From contig CP136065.1 in the NCBI GenBank assembly GCA_032622095.1, forward strand, positions 109,969,195 to 110,033,194: a DNA stretch of 64,000 nt, in the 5' to 3' direction. How positions within the stretch are numbered: the first letter of the stretch is position 1; the number at the start of each line of letters is the position of its first letter. The translations under genes and the position numbers were made by a program. Positions 1 through 11,500 of the stretch are shown piece by piece. Under the pieces are notes generated by a model. The model made no database searches and was not told the DNA's origin. It saw only the letters and a program-made list of their open reading frames with translations. This stretch comes from Siphonodentalium dalli (taxonomy: Eukaryota; Mollusca; Scaphopoda; Gadilida; Siphonodentaliidae).

Positions 1-1633
1 ATTCGCGCACAGATGGGTGCGCGAAAAACAAAATAGTACTGCGCGAATTTAAATACGAGTAAGGTAGTCTCTCAAATTATAAACAAAGATTCAAATCGGA
101 GCTTAATGTGTGGCACACGATGCCGTAGATTGTTATCAGTTATATATAAACAAAACAGTATTCTAATTTCCCGTTTACAAGTTGATAATCGATTTTTGAA
201 TTTTTTATTTCCCGAGATTTGTAATTTTTGGCGGCCTGCCAAATATTCGTCAAGCCGACGGTTTCGAACCAAATTGCGGATGGAGATGGATAACTCTAAA
301 ATCAAGTGGCTTTGTGTGTTAGATATTTTACAATCCGGCCGAATTTCGTTGAACAAAATGTTGATAAATAACACGTTTTTTGGGAAATTTTATACTGTAG
401 TTGACTGAGGTTAGCATTACTTTTTGGGCAATTAATCTTTTCTGATAACTGAAGCGGCATTTCAAAAAATGTTGCTGTTGTTGGAATCTGATGGTATGGG
501 GACCATCGAATCGGATTGATTATACCTTTCAGTGTGAGTCCTTGCCATCCAATGTCCTTGATCAAAACGTCGTGCCTTTCTACTTCCTAAATTGAGAAAC
601 AGAGTCAACTCCTCTTCGATAATTTTTCAATATATTTTTTCAATGTAATTTATAGAGAATAATACCATGCACGCGAAAAGCCACGGTCGCTAACACAGCC
701 ATACGAGACAATACAAGAAAATTACATTGTACAATCAATAGTTTATACACAAATAACTTTTAATCATTATTCACCCCATCTGAAACTACGTTCGCTATAT
801 ACAAAGCAATATTTGAGTTATATATACAATCATATCTAAGCAATTAATTTTGTGAAACATGCAGTGTTCTGATCGGTAAAATTTAAAGTGGCACCGTCAG
901 ATAGCGCTTCTTTGAAACGTTTTAGCCATTTGTGGCTCAACTTAGCAATGCCACGAGATTCTGGACAGGATTAATTGAATAGCAATTCAAGATAAATAAG
1001 TTTTTTCCCTTCTGATCGCGCACAAATGGGTTTTTTTTCCGTTTGAACGTTTTTGGTGCACGGTCATAATTTTTTCAGACACGTATGATACTTTTTTTTT
1101 TTATCTTTAGTCATTTTTGGGACCCATGCACAACTCGACCCAAATTATTTCCGTCTTAATAAGATTTATCCGACCATTTATCGACCCTCACCCCCTAGAA
1201 GTGTCCATGATTGTTTATGTTCGGAGTGATCTAGACTGACATTTTACGGGTATTTAGTAATTTTACATCAAGTAGCAATCTATACTGACTGTCTAAATGC
1301 AGATTTGATGTTAAAATTACATTATTACATTCGTTTTAAGGCCAAAAATTGTTGAAAAATATGGAGGATTTTTATTTTCGCTGCGGTATAATTGCTTTTG
1401 GGTCCTCTTGACCACACAGGCACACACCGCCTTATACAGTGCCCAGATTTTGTTTGAACACCTTCCTGACCCGAGTTGTAATTATTTAGCACCATGTGAA
1501 CGCCGAAACTGTATATATCTTGTAAAAAATTAAGACGTGTTACCATAGAAGGAAGAAACCTTTACTCGGCACATATTTCTACAGCAATAACTTGCAGAAG
1601 TTGTCAGAAATAGAAGGTTCATGTCAGCGTATT

Positions 1634-2051
1634 TTAAGGTGGAGGTCAAGTGAACAATTTTGAATGGGGATTTCCATGCAAATCTCCGGAGCAAAAGTTA
1701 TGTATGAAGCAGTTTTCCGGAAACCAAAGCAGGTATATAATTGAACAGACACTAATATATAACTGGCAGGTGCGCTAGGTAAATTATAAAATTCTGCAAT
1801 AAATATATTTTTGAGAATTTTTTTTCTGGAATTACATCACATGACCTACATTTGAGAAATCAATATAAAATTCAAAAATAAATACAACATTATAATAGAA
1901 CATGATCCCAAGAGGACCCGCCATATAACTACCTGTTGTTTTCAATACCACACCAAGTCAACCTCAGAAGTAGGTGCAACTCTGTAACTTTTGCTCCGCA
2001 GATTTGCATGGAAATTCCCATTCAAAATTGGTCACTTTACCTCCCCCTTAA
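1634..2051. mobile_element. TTAA-flanked inverted-repeat MITE, family T1 (GGTGGAGGTCAAGTGA)
   Basis: The left end TTAAGGTGGAGGTCAAGTGA and the reverse of the right end, TTAAGGGGGAGGTAAAGTGA, match for about 90 bases inward, including the CATGCAAATCTCCGGAGCAA block. The TTAA at each end is the classic piggyBac-type target duplication. It has no coding capacity. A diverged copy lies at 32888-33260 and a single arm fragment near 11317-11345. Confidence 0.75.
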
Positions 2052-3491
2052 ACCATTATCATGCAGATTCTAACAGGGTAGTTTCGCAAACTCACGATTA
2101 GCACTTACGACTACGTTTAGCTATTCTTCGTCGTAAAAGTGATGCCTGACCAAAAATTCGTTTCGCAAAAATGACGACGATGAATATAGGAATGCTGAAC
2201 TCGACAAAGCATGCACTCGTGCGGAGGGAGATATTCGCGTCGCACGATTTACCATGTTTACCACACCGTTCACAATAATCTTCTATTATATTCGGCCAAT
2301 TGATGACAAATCGAATAAATAGAAACCCTATCGGTTATCACATTTAAAGATATGGGCGGCGTTGGCGGTGGGTATGCTGTTAAAATATTCACCTCCGTCA
2401 AAATGCGCCATAAACAGAAATAATAGTAAAATATAGACAGACTTTGTTCTTATGCCAATCAGAAATATCACATAAACAGTATGCTTTTGTCAATCCCCCC
2501 CCTTTGTTATGTAAACAAAAGCAAAACACGTTACGTTTCCTGGCTTTTGTTTAGATCCGGATATGGTAAACATAAAGAGCGTTATTTGTTACTGTTTTCC
2601 TGATATGGAAATAATAAAGAGCGTTTATATAATTTTTGTGTGATTAACCAATATAATTGCGCTGTGTTATGTAAACAGAAGCACACAACTTCTGTAACAC
2701 GAGCGGTCTCCTGTTTACGTACACCATCGTACATCTTGACGACAATATACTATTTACGCGCTGATTATGTTTGGCATATGAGCTGAACTGTATATATTTA
2801 GGTGTTCCTTCCGTTGATGGCGATTTGAACAAATATCGATATTTCTGCAACGAACGCCGCCGTGCATTTAAAGGGCTTCATGTGCGCATAAACTTTGTGA
2901 TATATAGTATCCTATAACTGTAATCGTAACTGATAACCGTGATTTTGCGAAACATCTCTGTTCAATAAGGCGTCATTTTGTGTGGACAATGTAGCCCATG
3001 AAAGAATAATTCCAATGCTTGCAACTTTGTAATACAAAGTTTGTTTTAGCAAAGACAATTATACTCTACATGGTTTTTTTTTCCAAGTTGATGCTCTAGA
3101 ATTGATCGACTAATCACATATTCGTCAGGAATATAAATTCACAAGCAAGCGGAAGCCCAAATTCAAACTGCACGATCGTTGTCTATATAATTCAACTAGT
3201 GTAGGTATAAATAATAATATATTGCATATATCTATATTGCATATAGATGGGTGATGAAGAATGATCTATCTTGACTAGATTTTAAATTATATATATATAA
3301 CTTCATTATAACGAACAAAGCAAATATTACAGCCAAAGTTTCACCACAATCACAAGACTAACAGATCATCACGTTCATTCAAATTAAGTGTTCCCACAAG
3401 ACCATATAACAACAAACACACCGAACGGAAACATAATATGAACGATTAATTTCCAGCATATATAGGCTAAGGTGTTGTCGGAAATTATATT

Positions 3492-3735
3492 AGAATGCGC
3501 CTTGTCACTGCATGAGTCGCGGCCATTATGGATCCATCCAGCCCCGTTCCGTGTTTTTAGTGCTATACATGTAAACGTTCTGGAGTTGTATTCCACAATT
3601 ATAATTATGGAATTCATGAATATTCCAACGCTCCATATATAGAATACAACTCCAGAACTTTGACATGTAGCGGTAACAAAATCGGAACGGGGCTGGATGG
3701 ATCCAATATGCCGCGACTCAATGACAAGGCGTATA
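3492..3735. mobile_element. Near-palindromic element, family P (copy 1)
   Basis: The two halves are reverse complements: GCCTTGTCACTG...GAGTCGCGGCC, GGATCCATCCAGCCCCGTTC and CTGGAGTTGTATTC on the left all recur inverted on the right, around a GAATTCATGAATATTC centre. No coding potential. Other copies are at 14938-15172 and 22043-22270. Confidence 0.75.
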
Positions 3736-3900
3736 CCCTCTTTACAGATAAATAAACATGGCAAACAACCGTACCATCAGAATCGCGAACACACAAATTA
3801 TTATTGTTTTGCCACCAACAACGAATCATCTCCTATCACCGTTGGTAGAATCATAACTTAAGATACAAAGCTTGTACCCTTTGAGTTGATGTCTTGATTT

Positions 3901-4080
3901 CTAAAACTCCGTCGTTCCATCCACAGTTTGAGGCGCCTCGGTTTTCTGCTCTTCCACTTTTTGTGTCGGTTCTTTTGCTGGTTTCTGTTCCGACGCAGGC
4001 GCTTTCTTTTGCTGCTTTGGCGATGCGGCCGCCGCTTGCTGTGCAGGAGCTGGCGAGTGTACAGAAGCCGGTGAATCAGA
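3901..4080 (-). CDS. Zasp-like: Possible alternative C-terminus (SDSPASVHSPAP...DGTTEF)
   Basis: Downstream of the TAA at 4128 a different frame is open to a TAG at 3901 and reads SDSPASVHSPAPAQQAAAAS, then PKQQKKAPASEQKPAKEP and TQKVEEQKTEAPQTVDGTTE plus F. The composition matches the tail of this gene and not intron or intergenic DNA. One way to join it is a 122-nt intron from a GTTAAGT donor at 4202 to a ggtgcag acceptor at 4081, in phase 0 on both sides (PSID joined to SDSP). The donor is weak (T at +3). The alternatives are a frameshift, for example in the A6 run near 4163, or a non-coding relic. No clear polyadenylation signal follows. Confidence 0.5.
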   Translation of the reverse strand, partial: SDSPASVHSPAPAQQAAAASPKQQKKAPASEQKPAKEPTQKVEEQKTEAPQTVDGTTEF

Positions 4081-4127
4081 CTGCACCGGGAATTCAACTC
4101 GTGTTATGGGTAGGGGATGTTCGATTG

Positions 4128-5587
4128 TTAGTCCCGTGCAGGAGAGGACTTTGGGTAAGATTTTTTGTCGCCTTCGGGAGACCTAGGATCAGGGGACTTA
4201 ACGTCTATGGAAGGCACAGTGGGAGACTCTTCACGTGCGGGTGATTTGGCAGGACCAGGAGATTTATCATGCTCTTGAGATGCGTTAGCACTAGGCGACG
4301 AGTCACGTGCAGGAGACGAATCCGGTGCAGGGAGCTGGATAATCACGTTAGCAGGAGATTGGTCACGTGCAGGAGATTTAGCGGGAGACTTGTCACGTGC
4401 AGGGGATTCAGCAGGAGACTGCTCACGTGCAGGAGATTTAGCAGGAGACTGGTCACGTGCAGGGAGCTGGAGAATCACGTTAGCAGGAGAGTGTTCACGT
4501 GCAGGAGATTTAGCAGGAGAATTGTCACGTGCAGAAGATTTAGCGGGAGACTTCTCGCGTTCAGGAGATTTAGCAGGAGACTGGTCACGTGCAGGGAGCT
4601 GGAAAACAACGTTAGCAGGAGAGTGGTCACGTGCAGGAGATTTAGCAGGAGAATTGTCACGTGCAGGAGATTTAGCGGGAGACTTGTCACGTGCAGGTGA
4701 TTCAACAGGAGACTCACGTGTAGGGAGCTGGAGAATCACGTTAGCAGGAGAGTGTTCACGTGCAGGAGATTTAGCAGGAGAATTGTCACGTGCAGAAGAT
4801 TTAGCGGGAGACTTCTCGCGTTCAGGAGATTTAGCAGGAGACTGGTCACGTGCAGGGAGCTGGAAAACAACGTTAGCAGGAGAGTGGTCACGTGCAGGAG
4901 ATTTAGCAGGAGATTTCTCGCGTGCAGGAGATTTAGCAGGAGACTGGTCACGTGCAGCTGATTTAACATGAGACGTCTCGCGTGCAGGAGATTTAGCAGG
5001 AGATTTGTCACGTGCAAGAGATTTAGCAGGAGACTGGTCACGTGCAGGCGATTTAACAGGAGACTTCTCGTGTGCAGGAGATTTAGCAGGCGACTTCTCG
5101 TGTGCAGGAGATTTAGCTGGAGATTTGTCACGTGCGGGAGTTTTGGCAGGAGACTTCTCACGTGCCGGAGATTTAGCAGACTCGGTACATTCAGATTTAG
5201 TAGAAACAACAGATTGTTCATTGGTGGATTCAGTCGAAGCAGGAGACTGTTCACATGCGGGAGACTCGACAGGAGTATCAACATGCGTAGGTGAATTGGT
5301 GGACTGGACTGGAGAGGGTGTCTCTTTAGGTTTTGAGGATTCAGGTGAATGGAATGAAGCTGGGGATTTGACCTGCGCAGAGGGGTGAGTAGAAACCGGT
5401 GCATGAGAACTGACAGGGGAGCGCACTCTCGCTCGGGACTGGATAGGAGCGGGTGAATTCATTTTTGCTGGCGATTGTACTCGCCCCGGGGAACAAGTCG
5501 TTCGGACTGGACTCTCTGATTGCGGTGGAGTTCTGATGACCTTTATGGCTCTGGATTTCGGGGGCGTCGATGTCCCACTTCTCCTAC
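4128..5587 (-). CDS. Zasp-like: Terminal exon: SPAK/SPARD repeat tail
   Basis: Acceptor gattttgcag at 5588, entering in phase 1, opens 1460 nt to a TAA at 4128-4130. It begins GRRSGTSTPPKSRAIKVIRT and then becomes Ser-Pro-rich. The middle is a heptad-like array of SPAKSPARDKSPAKSPARE units, interrupted by five copies of a hydrophobic insert (ANVVFQLP, ANVILQLP, ANVIIQLP). Charges alternate (K, RD, RE), and each unit carries an SP or KSP site, like the KSP phosphorylation repeats of neurofilament tails. The tail should be disordered and heavily phosphorylated. A 189-bp stretch is present twice without a mismatch (4462-4650 and 4723-4911), showing recent repeat expansion. Opposite-strand open frames at 4269-5388 are shadows of the repeat. 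Confidence 0.88.
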
Positions 5588-8500
5588 CTGCAAAATCACC
5601 GATTAAATTTCTAACAGCCTGCATGGGGTCTAATTTCGTCAACCAAAGTGTTCACCCGACCCTATATATGATTATTTACTACATCGGTGTCTGGGGTTTT
5701 CGAATAGCGCAATCCTCGCTTTGAGTTTGTACGTATAATCTATATGTAATCATGATGACGGTGGGTCGGGGCTATCGAATGAATATGAACATTGTGAGTT
5801 AGGATGGTGGGAATATATAACTGTGTTAGTCTATCAAGGAACATTTGAGCATTTGGCGTAACGACGAAATTTAATGGTGAGTAATACTAATAGCTTACAT
5901 AATTCATTCAGCAGAAAGTTGCAAGATGCAACATATATATGTATAGAAAGCGGATAGCCAACTGTGTTAATCCAATAACTCAGGCAAATGGAATCGAGGC
6001 TGACTGGCTGACGAAACAGACAACAGTATATACAATAGCAAAAACAACAGCGAATACGACTGGAGGGATACGGTTACTACGAGTTTTCGTTCTTGTGACA
6101 TAAACCATTCTTTCCAAGAGGTTTTCCAAGAAGGCCAAACATATGTAAAATTAGAACAGTTCCTTGCCGCGTTAGTCGGCAGTCATAATAAAAAACCCAA
6201 TTATATTAGGATATTGTTCTATGATTTAATACTATCATATTGTATATCAGTAGTAACACGCTCCCCTTCAGCCAAACTAGAGAGAATGCGCAACAGTGTG
6301 CTGGTTATTCTGCAAAAGATATCCCACTCTCAGAAAATTTGTATATGAACACACTTATAGAGGCTTCTGTCGTTTAGAAACAGAGCAATTTGAATTAATG
6401 TCCCAAAATGGCCATCCGTGCATGGTGTTCAATACACGTAGCGTGGTACCGTCATACTTCATAACACCGGCTTTCATATGTCTTTTTCACATGCTCAATC
6501 GAGTATGAATGAATTTTCAAATAAAGAATTCAAACATCCACTTGCTGTTCAATTTCAGGTAAATATCAATCTTAAAATCTGTGTTGACAAACATTCCACA
6601 TTGCACCACGGTTTAAATCAGCATCCTGTTGATTGCGAATTCTCTCTATATATACGTGTCATGAATAATTCAATGGCAATACGAATTGTGAATGGCGAAT
6701 GTTCAATTCGAATGTCTTCCGGATGTCTCCCGAGAAAGGTATAGGTAAATAACATCCACCATGTATTTCGAGGATATACGTGCACGCATGTTTTTGTCTC
6801 AAATCGAAAATCACTCATTTATTCAGTTTTATACTTACTGAGAACAGTTGCTCGTGCTGGATGCGCATATAGACAATAATAAGATATAAAACAGATCACA
6901 GCTAGCACACAGAACAAACCACGTCGTATTTTGCATTTGAATTGATATCAAGTGTTTGTGTGCTAAGAATTAATCTTTCAAATTGGAATTGGAATACACT
7001 ACAGAATATTCTCACATATTATATTAGCTTATCTTCAAATTTATTTCCGTTTTAAAAATTTCCATTCGCCAATTTTTGTTTCTGGCAATCTTACAAACAT
7101 TCTATAAAATTGATAATTTAAAGATCCTTCTTAAATGTATAATATATCCAACTTGATTTCGCTATTGATATCGGGAGACATTTGGAAGGTTGTGAGGACA
7201 CTGGGTATGTTTTACGACACTTACTGTCAGGCTCACACCGAACCTGTTTAATGAATTAACATAATGATGACGTTTTGTTCGCGGAAGGGTGAATGGCACA
7301 CTTATAGTAACTTAACACCATGAAGAAATGTGCACACCTCAGTGGAAGGAGTTTTAAACATACATGTGTCGAGATATTCCTGAAATGCCCTTTTTAGATT
7401 TGGAGTGAAGATTAGTTCATTTTGGTCGAATTCCAACAGAAAACCGCCAATGCTGGTAACATTTATCGATTAGAGGATTATCTTCCATACTCACACGTCC
7501 GTGTAGCGAATAAGCATAAAATAATCAACTCATTTGGTAAAATCAGAAAAGAGGGCACAAAACTCCATTTTCTATACACCGAAAGGAGAAAATCCTCTTT
7601 TCTAAAGTTTAACATTTTGGCTTCTAGTACTTTAGTCATCGTATATACAGTCAGCAATGGAGCTAACCGCGTATTTCAACTTGAACCAAACAGTTGCATG
7701 ACAGTAAGCAAAGTATTGCATCGCAGTCATCCCTCGTTAGATAAAAAAACATTTAGGAGGAAGCATGCAACTTTAAACTGGCACAAACGAAACAGCGTAG
7801 CAATATAACAGTAGCAGATCACGTGATTTGGGTGGAAGATTTCCTCCTTATAAATATTTCCATGACTAAAATTTTATTTGCCATATATACACCGGCTCGT
7901 TTTTAAAATTGTCTTATTTTGTATACATAAAATTTATTCTTGAAATTGAGTTTGAGCCAATTTCGATAACAATTATACAGACGTACATATTTTACGGATC
8001 AGAAATTCCTGGATATTTGTTCACGATCATTGTGAACGCGTTACTAGGCTGTCTAGTTTACAATATATATTATTTCAGTGTAACCGAAAGATTGTGGTAG
8101 GAGAACGAAATAATTTGCGACAAAATGTCGAACAAGGATACAATCGAATTGATCCGAAATAAAACAAATGCCAGTATTTAGTTCAGTTGTTGAATATTTT
8201 GAACAATCACTTGAGATATTGTGGACACACCAACAAGGATTTTATATAGATACATTGGCACCCGAGTAATGACATCATCTCTGTTTTCGTGCCATTCTCA
8301 AAATGTTTGGCTTCATTAATCAGTGAAAATACAATGCTGAGCAATAAATAGTGTCAGCAGCAGGCTTTCGGTTAATATGTACATGTGCGTACACGTCAAT
8401 TTAGCAACGCTGAATATACAACTATCGTCGGTCTTTGTTTTGTGAGAAATGTACCCAGGTTTCCAATATAGTGAGAACCAAAGGTGAAACGGTTGAAGAC

Positions 8501-11500
8501 ATTTGTGAACAAGATACACAGGTCAATCGAACAGGTTTAAGGAAGCGCTCCGCGCATTATGTAGCTATCCATATCCGAGTGTTCAATGTGTTTCTAGCAG
8601 TTTAGCAAATCTATCATCCTCGTTGACCGCAAATTTGTATAATAGGTCTAGGTCTGAGTATGACTTCAGGAAGTACGTATACAATGTGGTTACTACCTTT
8701 CTCATATTTTTTGAAACTGGGTAGATTTCTCACAAATAAATAAATAAAATAAAATAAAATATATAAATACTTAAAAATAAAATAAAGAGACGAGAGTGGC
8801 CAATTCAACTTAAGTAGCAGCAAGCTATACTTGATGACTTTTACCAGATAACTCACCGCTAGAATCCGACGCATTCGGATCCTCTCCAACATATTGTTGG
8901 AGGAACTTGAAACTTTTGGAGGGTATATTTCCTCCCATGTATCTCACATTGCCCTTCTCATCCGGTTCAAGTCGATCCGGCAATCCATCGTCATCGTCAT
9001 CAACCTTCCCCGTGTCCGTTGTCGTGTTTTCTATATGAAAAGATAAAATCGTGTATTTTCAAACCAACAATGCATACATATACTATGTAAATTGATGTAC
9101 AACGAGAGGCCGATCACGATCGGCAGATGTTTAACCCATACCTTGGCGATAGTGATTAGCTATTTTCAGCTTGGACGCTAAAATCCATAGCATTCAATGT
9201 TAATCTTGAAAGATTAACAATTTTTTTTCGAAGAAAAGGGCAATAACTCCGTTAAAAAATCGGATCAAACCCATATTCGAACTCGATCTGTACTTTGAGC
9301 TGATAAACACATATACACAATTTGGTTCCGATCGGATAAAAAATATTTGAGTTATCGTACCATGCTTAAAGCGTCTACGGGCAGATGCACGTCCGACAGA
9401 CAGATAGACGGACGACGAGTGGTCAATCCGGAGGTCGACACTATGTGTACCATACTATGGTATCGGTACACATAACAATCACTGCTATAGTTAAATTGCA
9501 TAACTTATGAGCCAAGCACGTTCCATATATATCAATGCCAGCCTTGTTTTAGAAATACAAAATGTCAGAATGGTTCAGTCGAGTCGCAGAGATATATACA
9601 CTATTTTACGCTGTGTCTATTGACTTTTACTCTTTTTGAGTGAATTGATGATGGATTCGCGGAATTGAAAGTCACTTCAGTCTATACAATTGGCAAATGT
9701 TATGCCACTTGAAAATATCCGGACTATGCCTTTAAATTAACCAAGTGTTGAGTTTTCTCAACAACCCAACTCTTTCCCCAAAAATCAGCTGACAAAAAGA
9801 ACAAGATCCCTTCCGCAACTTCAGGACCCCACCAGATTCTGCTCAACACATACAAAAAAAAATGAGCCAAATATATTACGCAGGGTATGCTTTTATGTTC
9901 CCGTTGAAGATAATTTCCTTGCTCCAGAGATAGTACTGCACCAATCAGTAGCCAACGATTTTAAAATGCGGATTCTAATTTCCATATATATACAAATTCA
10001 AGAAGCATAACTTTATTCACGCCCGATAACCCTATAGGCTGGTGGCTGTGGGTAGGCATATTGCTGTAGTGATATTGCGTGGCGGGTTTCTCAACCAAGG
10101 GATGTTTTAGATTATAATTGATCAAATACGATGTAAAAGGTCAGATTTTGTTATCACGTAAGATGCAGTAATATCTGATTTATAAGTTGAACCTCTTGGT
10201 AACAATTTGGCATTGTAGAATACGTTGTTTGAAGACAAAATATCTCGGATTTTGTAGACTTTTTCAAACTTTCAAAGTAAACAAACTCCCAAATTTGCTC
10301 AGCATGTCGATTTGTAAGTTATTTTCGTGGCTACATGTGGTATAATATCTCAGTGACAAGACAAACATAACTGCGAACTCAAATAATGCATTTTTCAGTT
10401 AAAAAAAGCTATTTGACATACTGTCCCGTCAATATTTTGTGGTAGGCATATTGAATAGCCAAATACCGAGAGGATAGACATATGGCAAACACAGATACGC
10501 ATGTAGCACAATGATCAATAGTGGTTTTAGTCTGAGAAAAACGCCTTTGTGATGCTATATTATTCACAGTGTTGTAAATTCACATCGTCCATGAGTCAGG
10601 AAACATACACTACTTATTTCCAAGAACTAAATACTGGCAGTTGTAATGTAAAACGTTTTAACTGTGACAAACTTGCAAAATGGGGTTTTAATTGAAAATG
10701 GGGAAAGTATAGCCCAAACTATTCAGCATATTTTAATGTAAAAAAATGAGCCATGCCAGCTTTGTGCAGTTTTCAGGCTGAATGGTCATGGTCCACTACA
10801 TATAGATAATATAGCTACCATTTATAGCCGGTTTTATTTTGGCGATCTGCGAAAGAACAGGTTAGCCAGCCACTGGCGTGGTTCGTCTCATGGCTTTGTT
10901 CGAGAAAGCAATTGCAACAGCTTCCGAGACACGTATGCTGCACCTAGTTGTAAAATTTCGTCGAAATCCGCCAGTTTTACTCGATTTGACCTTGAATTGA
11001 TCAGCAGGCTTCAATATTCGACACGGCAATTGACTGCCGTGGGCCACGGACTGCCATAACAGTTGATAAGATGTTCACATTCGGCGGATCGGGCACTGCG
11101 GTCAGTCAAAAAACATAACGCGCACGCTATAACTCCGGTATCACTAACGTACCGGCATCGGAAGGGTCAGGCTAACTTCCGCCTGGATCCACGTGGCGTG
11201 ACGTAATTCACAACCACGTGTATTTACCTCGAAAGTGTTAAAATTGCGCGACCGCGACACACACAATGGCCCGACAATGGGCACGCATTCCCTGGAATTC
11301 CCCAGAAGATATTCATTGGGAGGTCAAGTGACCAATTTTGAAATTTGCTGTTCGCATTCGTCTGTATGTCTGAGGAATTCTTGGCTAGATATTGTTACCA
11401 ACATGACATATTTAAATTAATCCCGCCGTGCACCCCATCACCAACGCGACGTAATTATGGTACCATGTGTTGCGTTCTAAAAATAGGTCGAATGCAGTGG

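Larger units (their letters stand above)
1..3900. other. Downstream flank of the gene: repeats, no exon seen
   Basis: I see no LIM-domain cysteine/histidine pattern and no exon in this stretch on either strand. About 180-540 matches internal parts of the TTAA-flanked element found at 47.2 kb and 51.2 kb. It also holds the inverted-repeat elements at 1634-2051 and 3492-3735, and a region (about 2340-2890) with rearranged pieces related, in inverse orientation, to the 43930-44431 element (the TAAAGAGCG and TTTGTTTACATAAC blocks). The remainder is unassigned AT-rich DNA. Confidence 0.6.

Noticed and set aside
4269-5388. Long plus-strand and second minus-strand open frames over the repeat tail (RRFSRRLVTC, AGDLAGDWSRAG, LLNLLHVTSLLLN types)
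   Set aside because: They are shadows of the SPAK/SPARD repeat read in other frames; only the minus frame joins the upstream exons in phase.
5588-5642. Extending the repeat-tail exon to the start of its open frame at 5642 (a TTG)
   Set aside because: A clear gattttgcag acceptor at 5588 gives the correct phase with exon 8857-9030; the upstream part is intron.
7422-7808. 128-codon plus-strand frame
   Set aside because: Begins at TTG, no recognisable domain, AT-driven composition, no splice support; left as intron.
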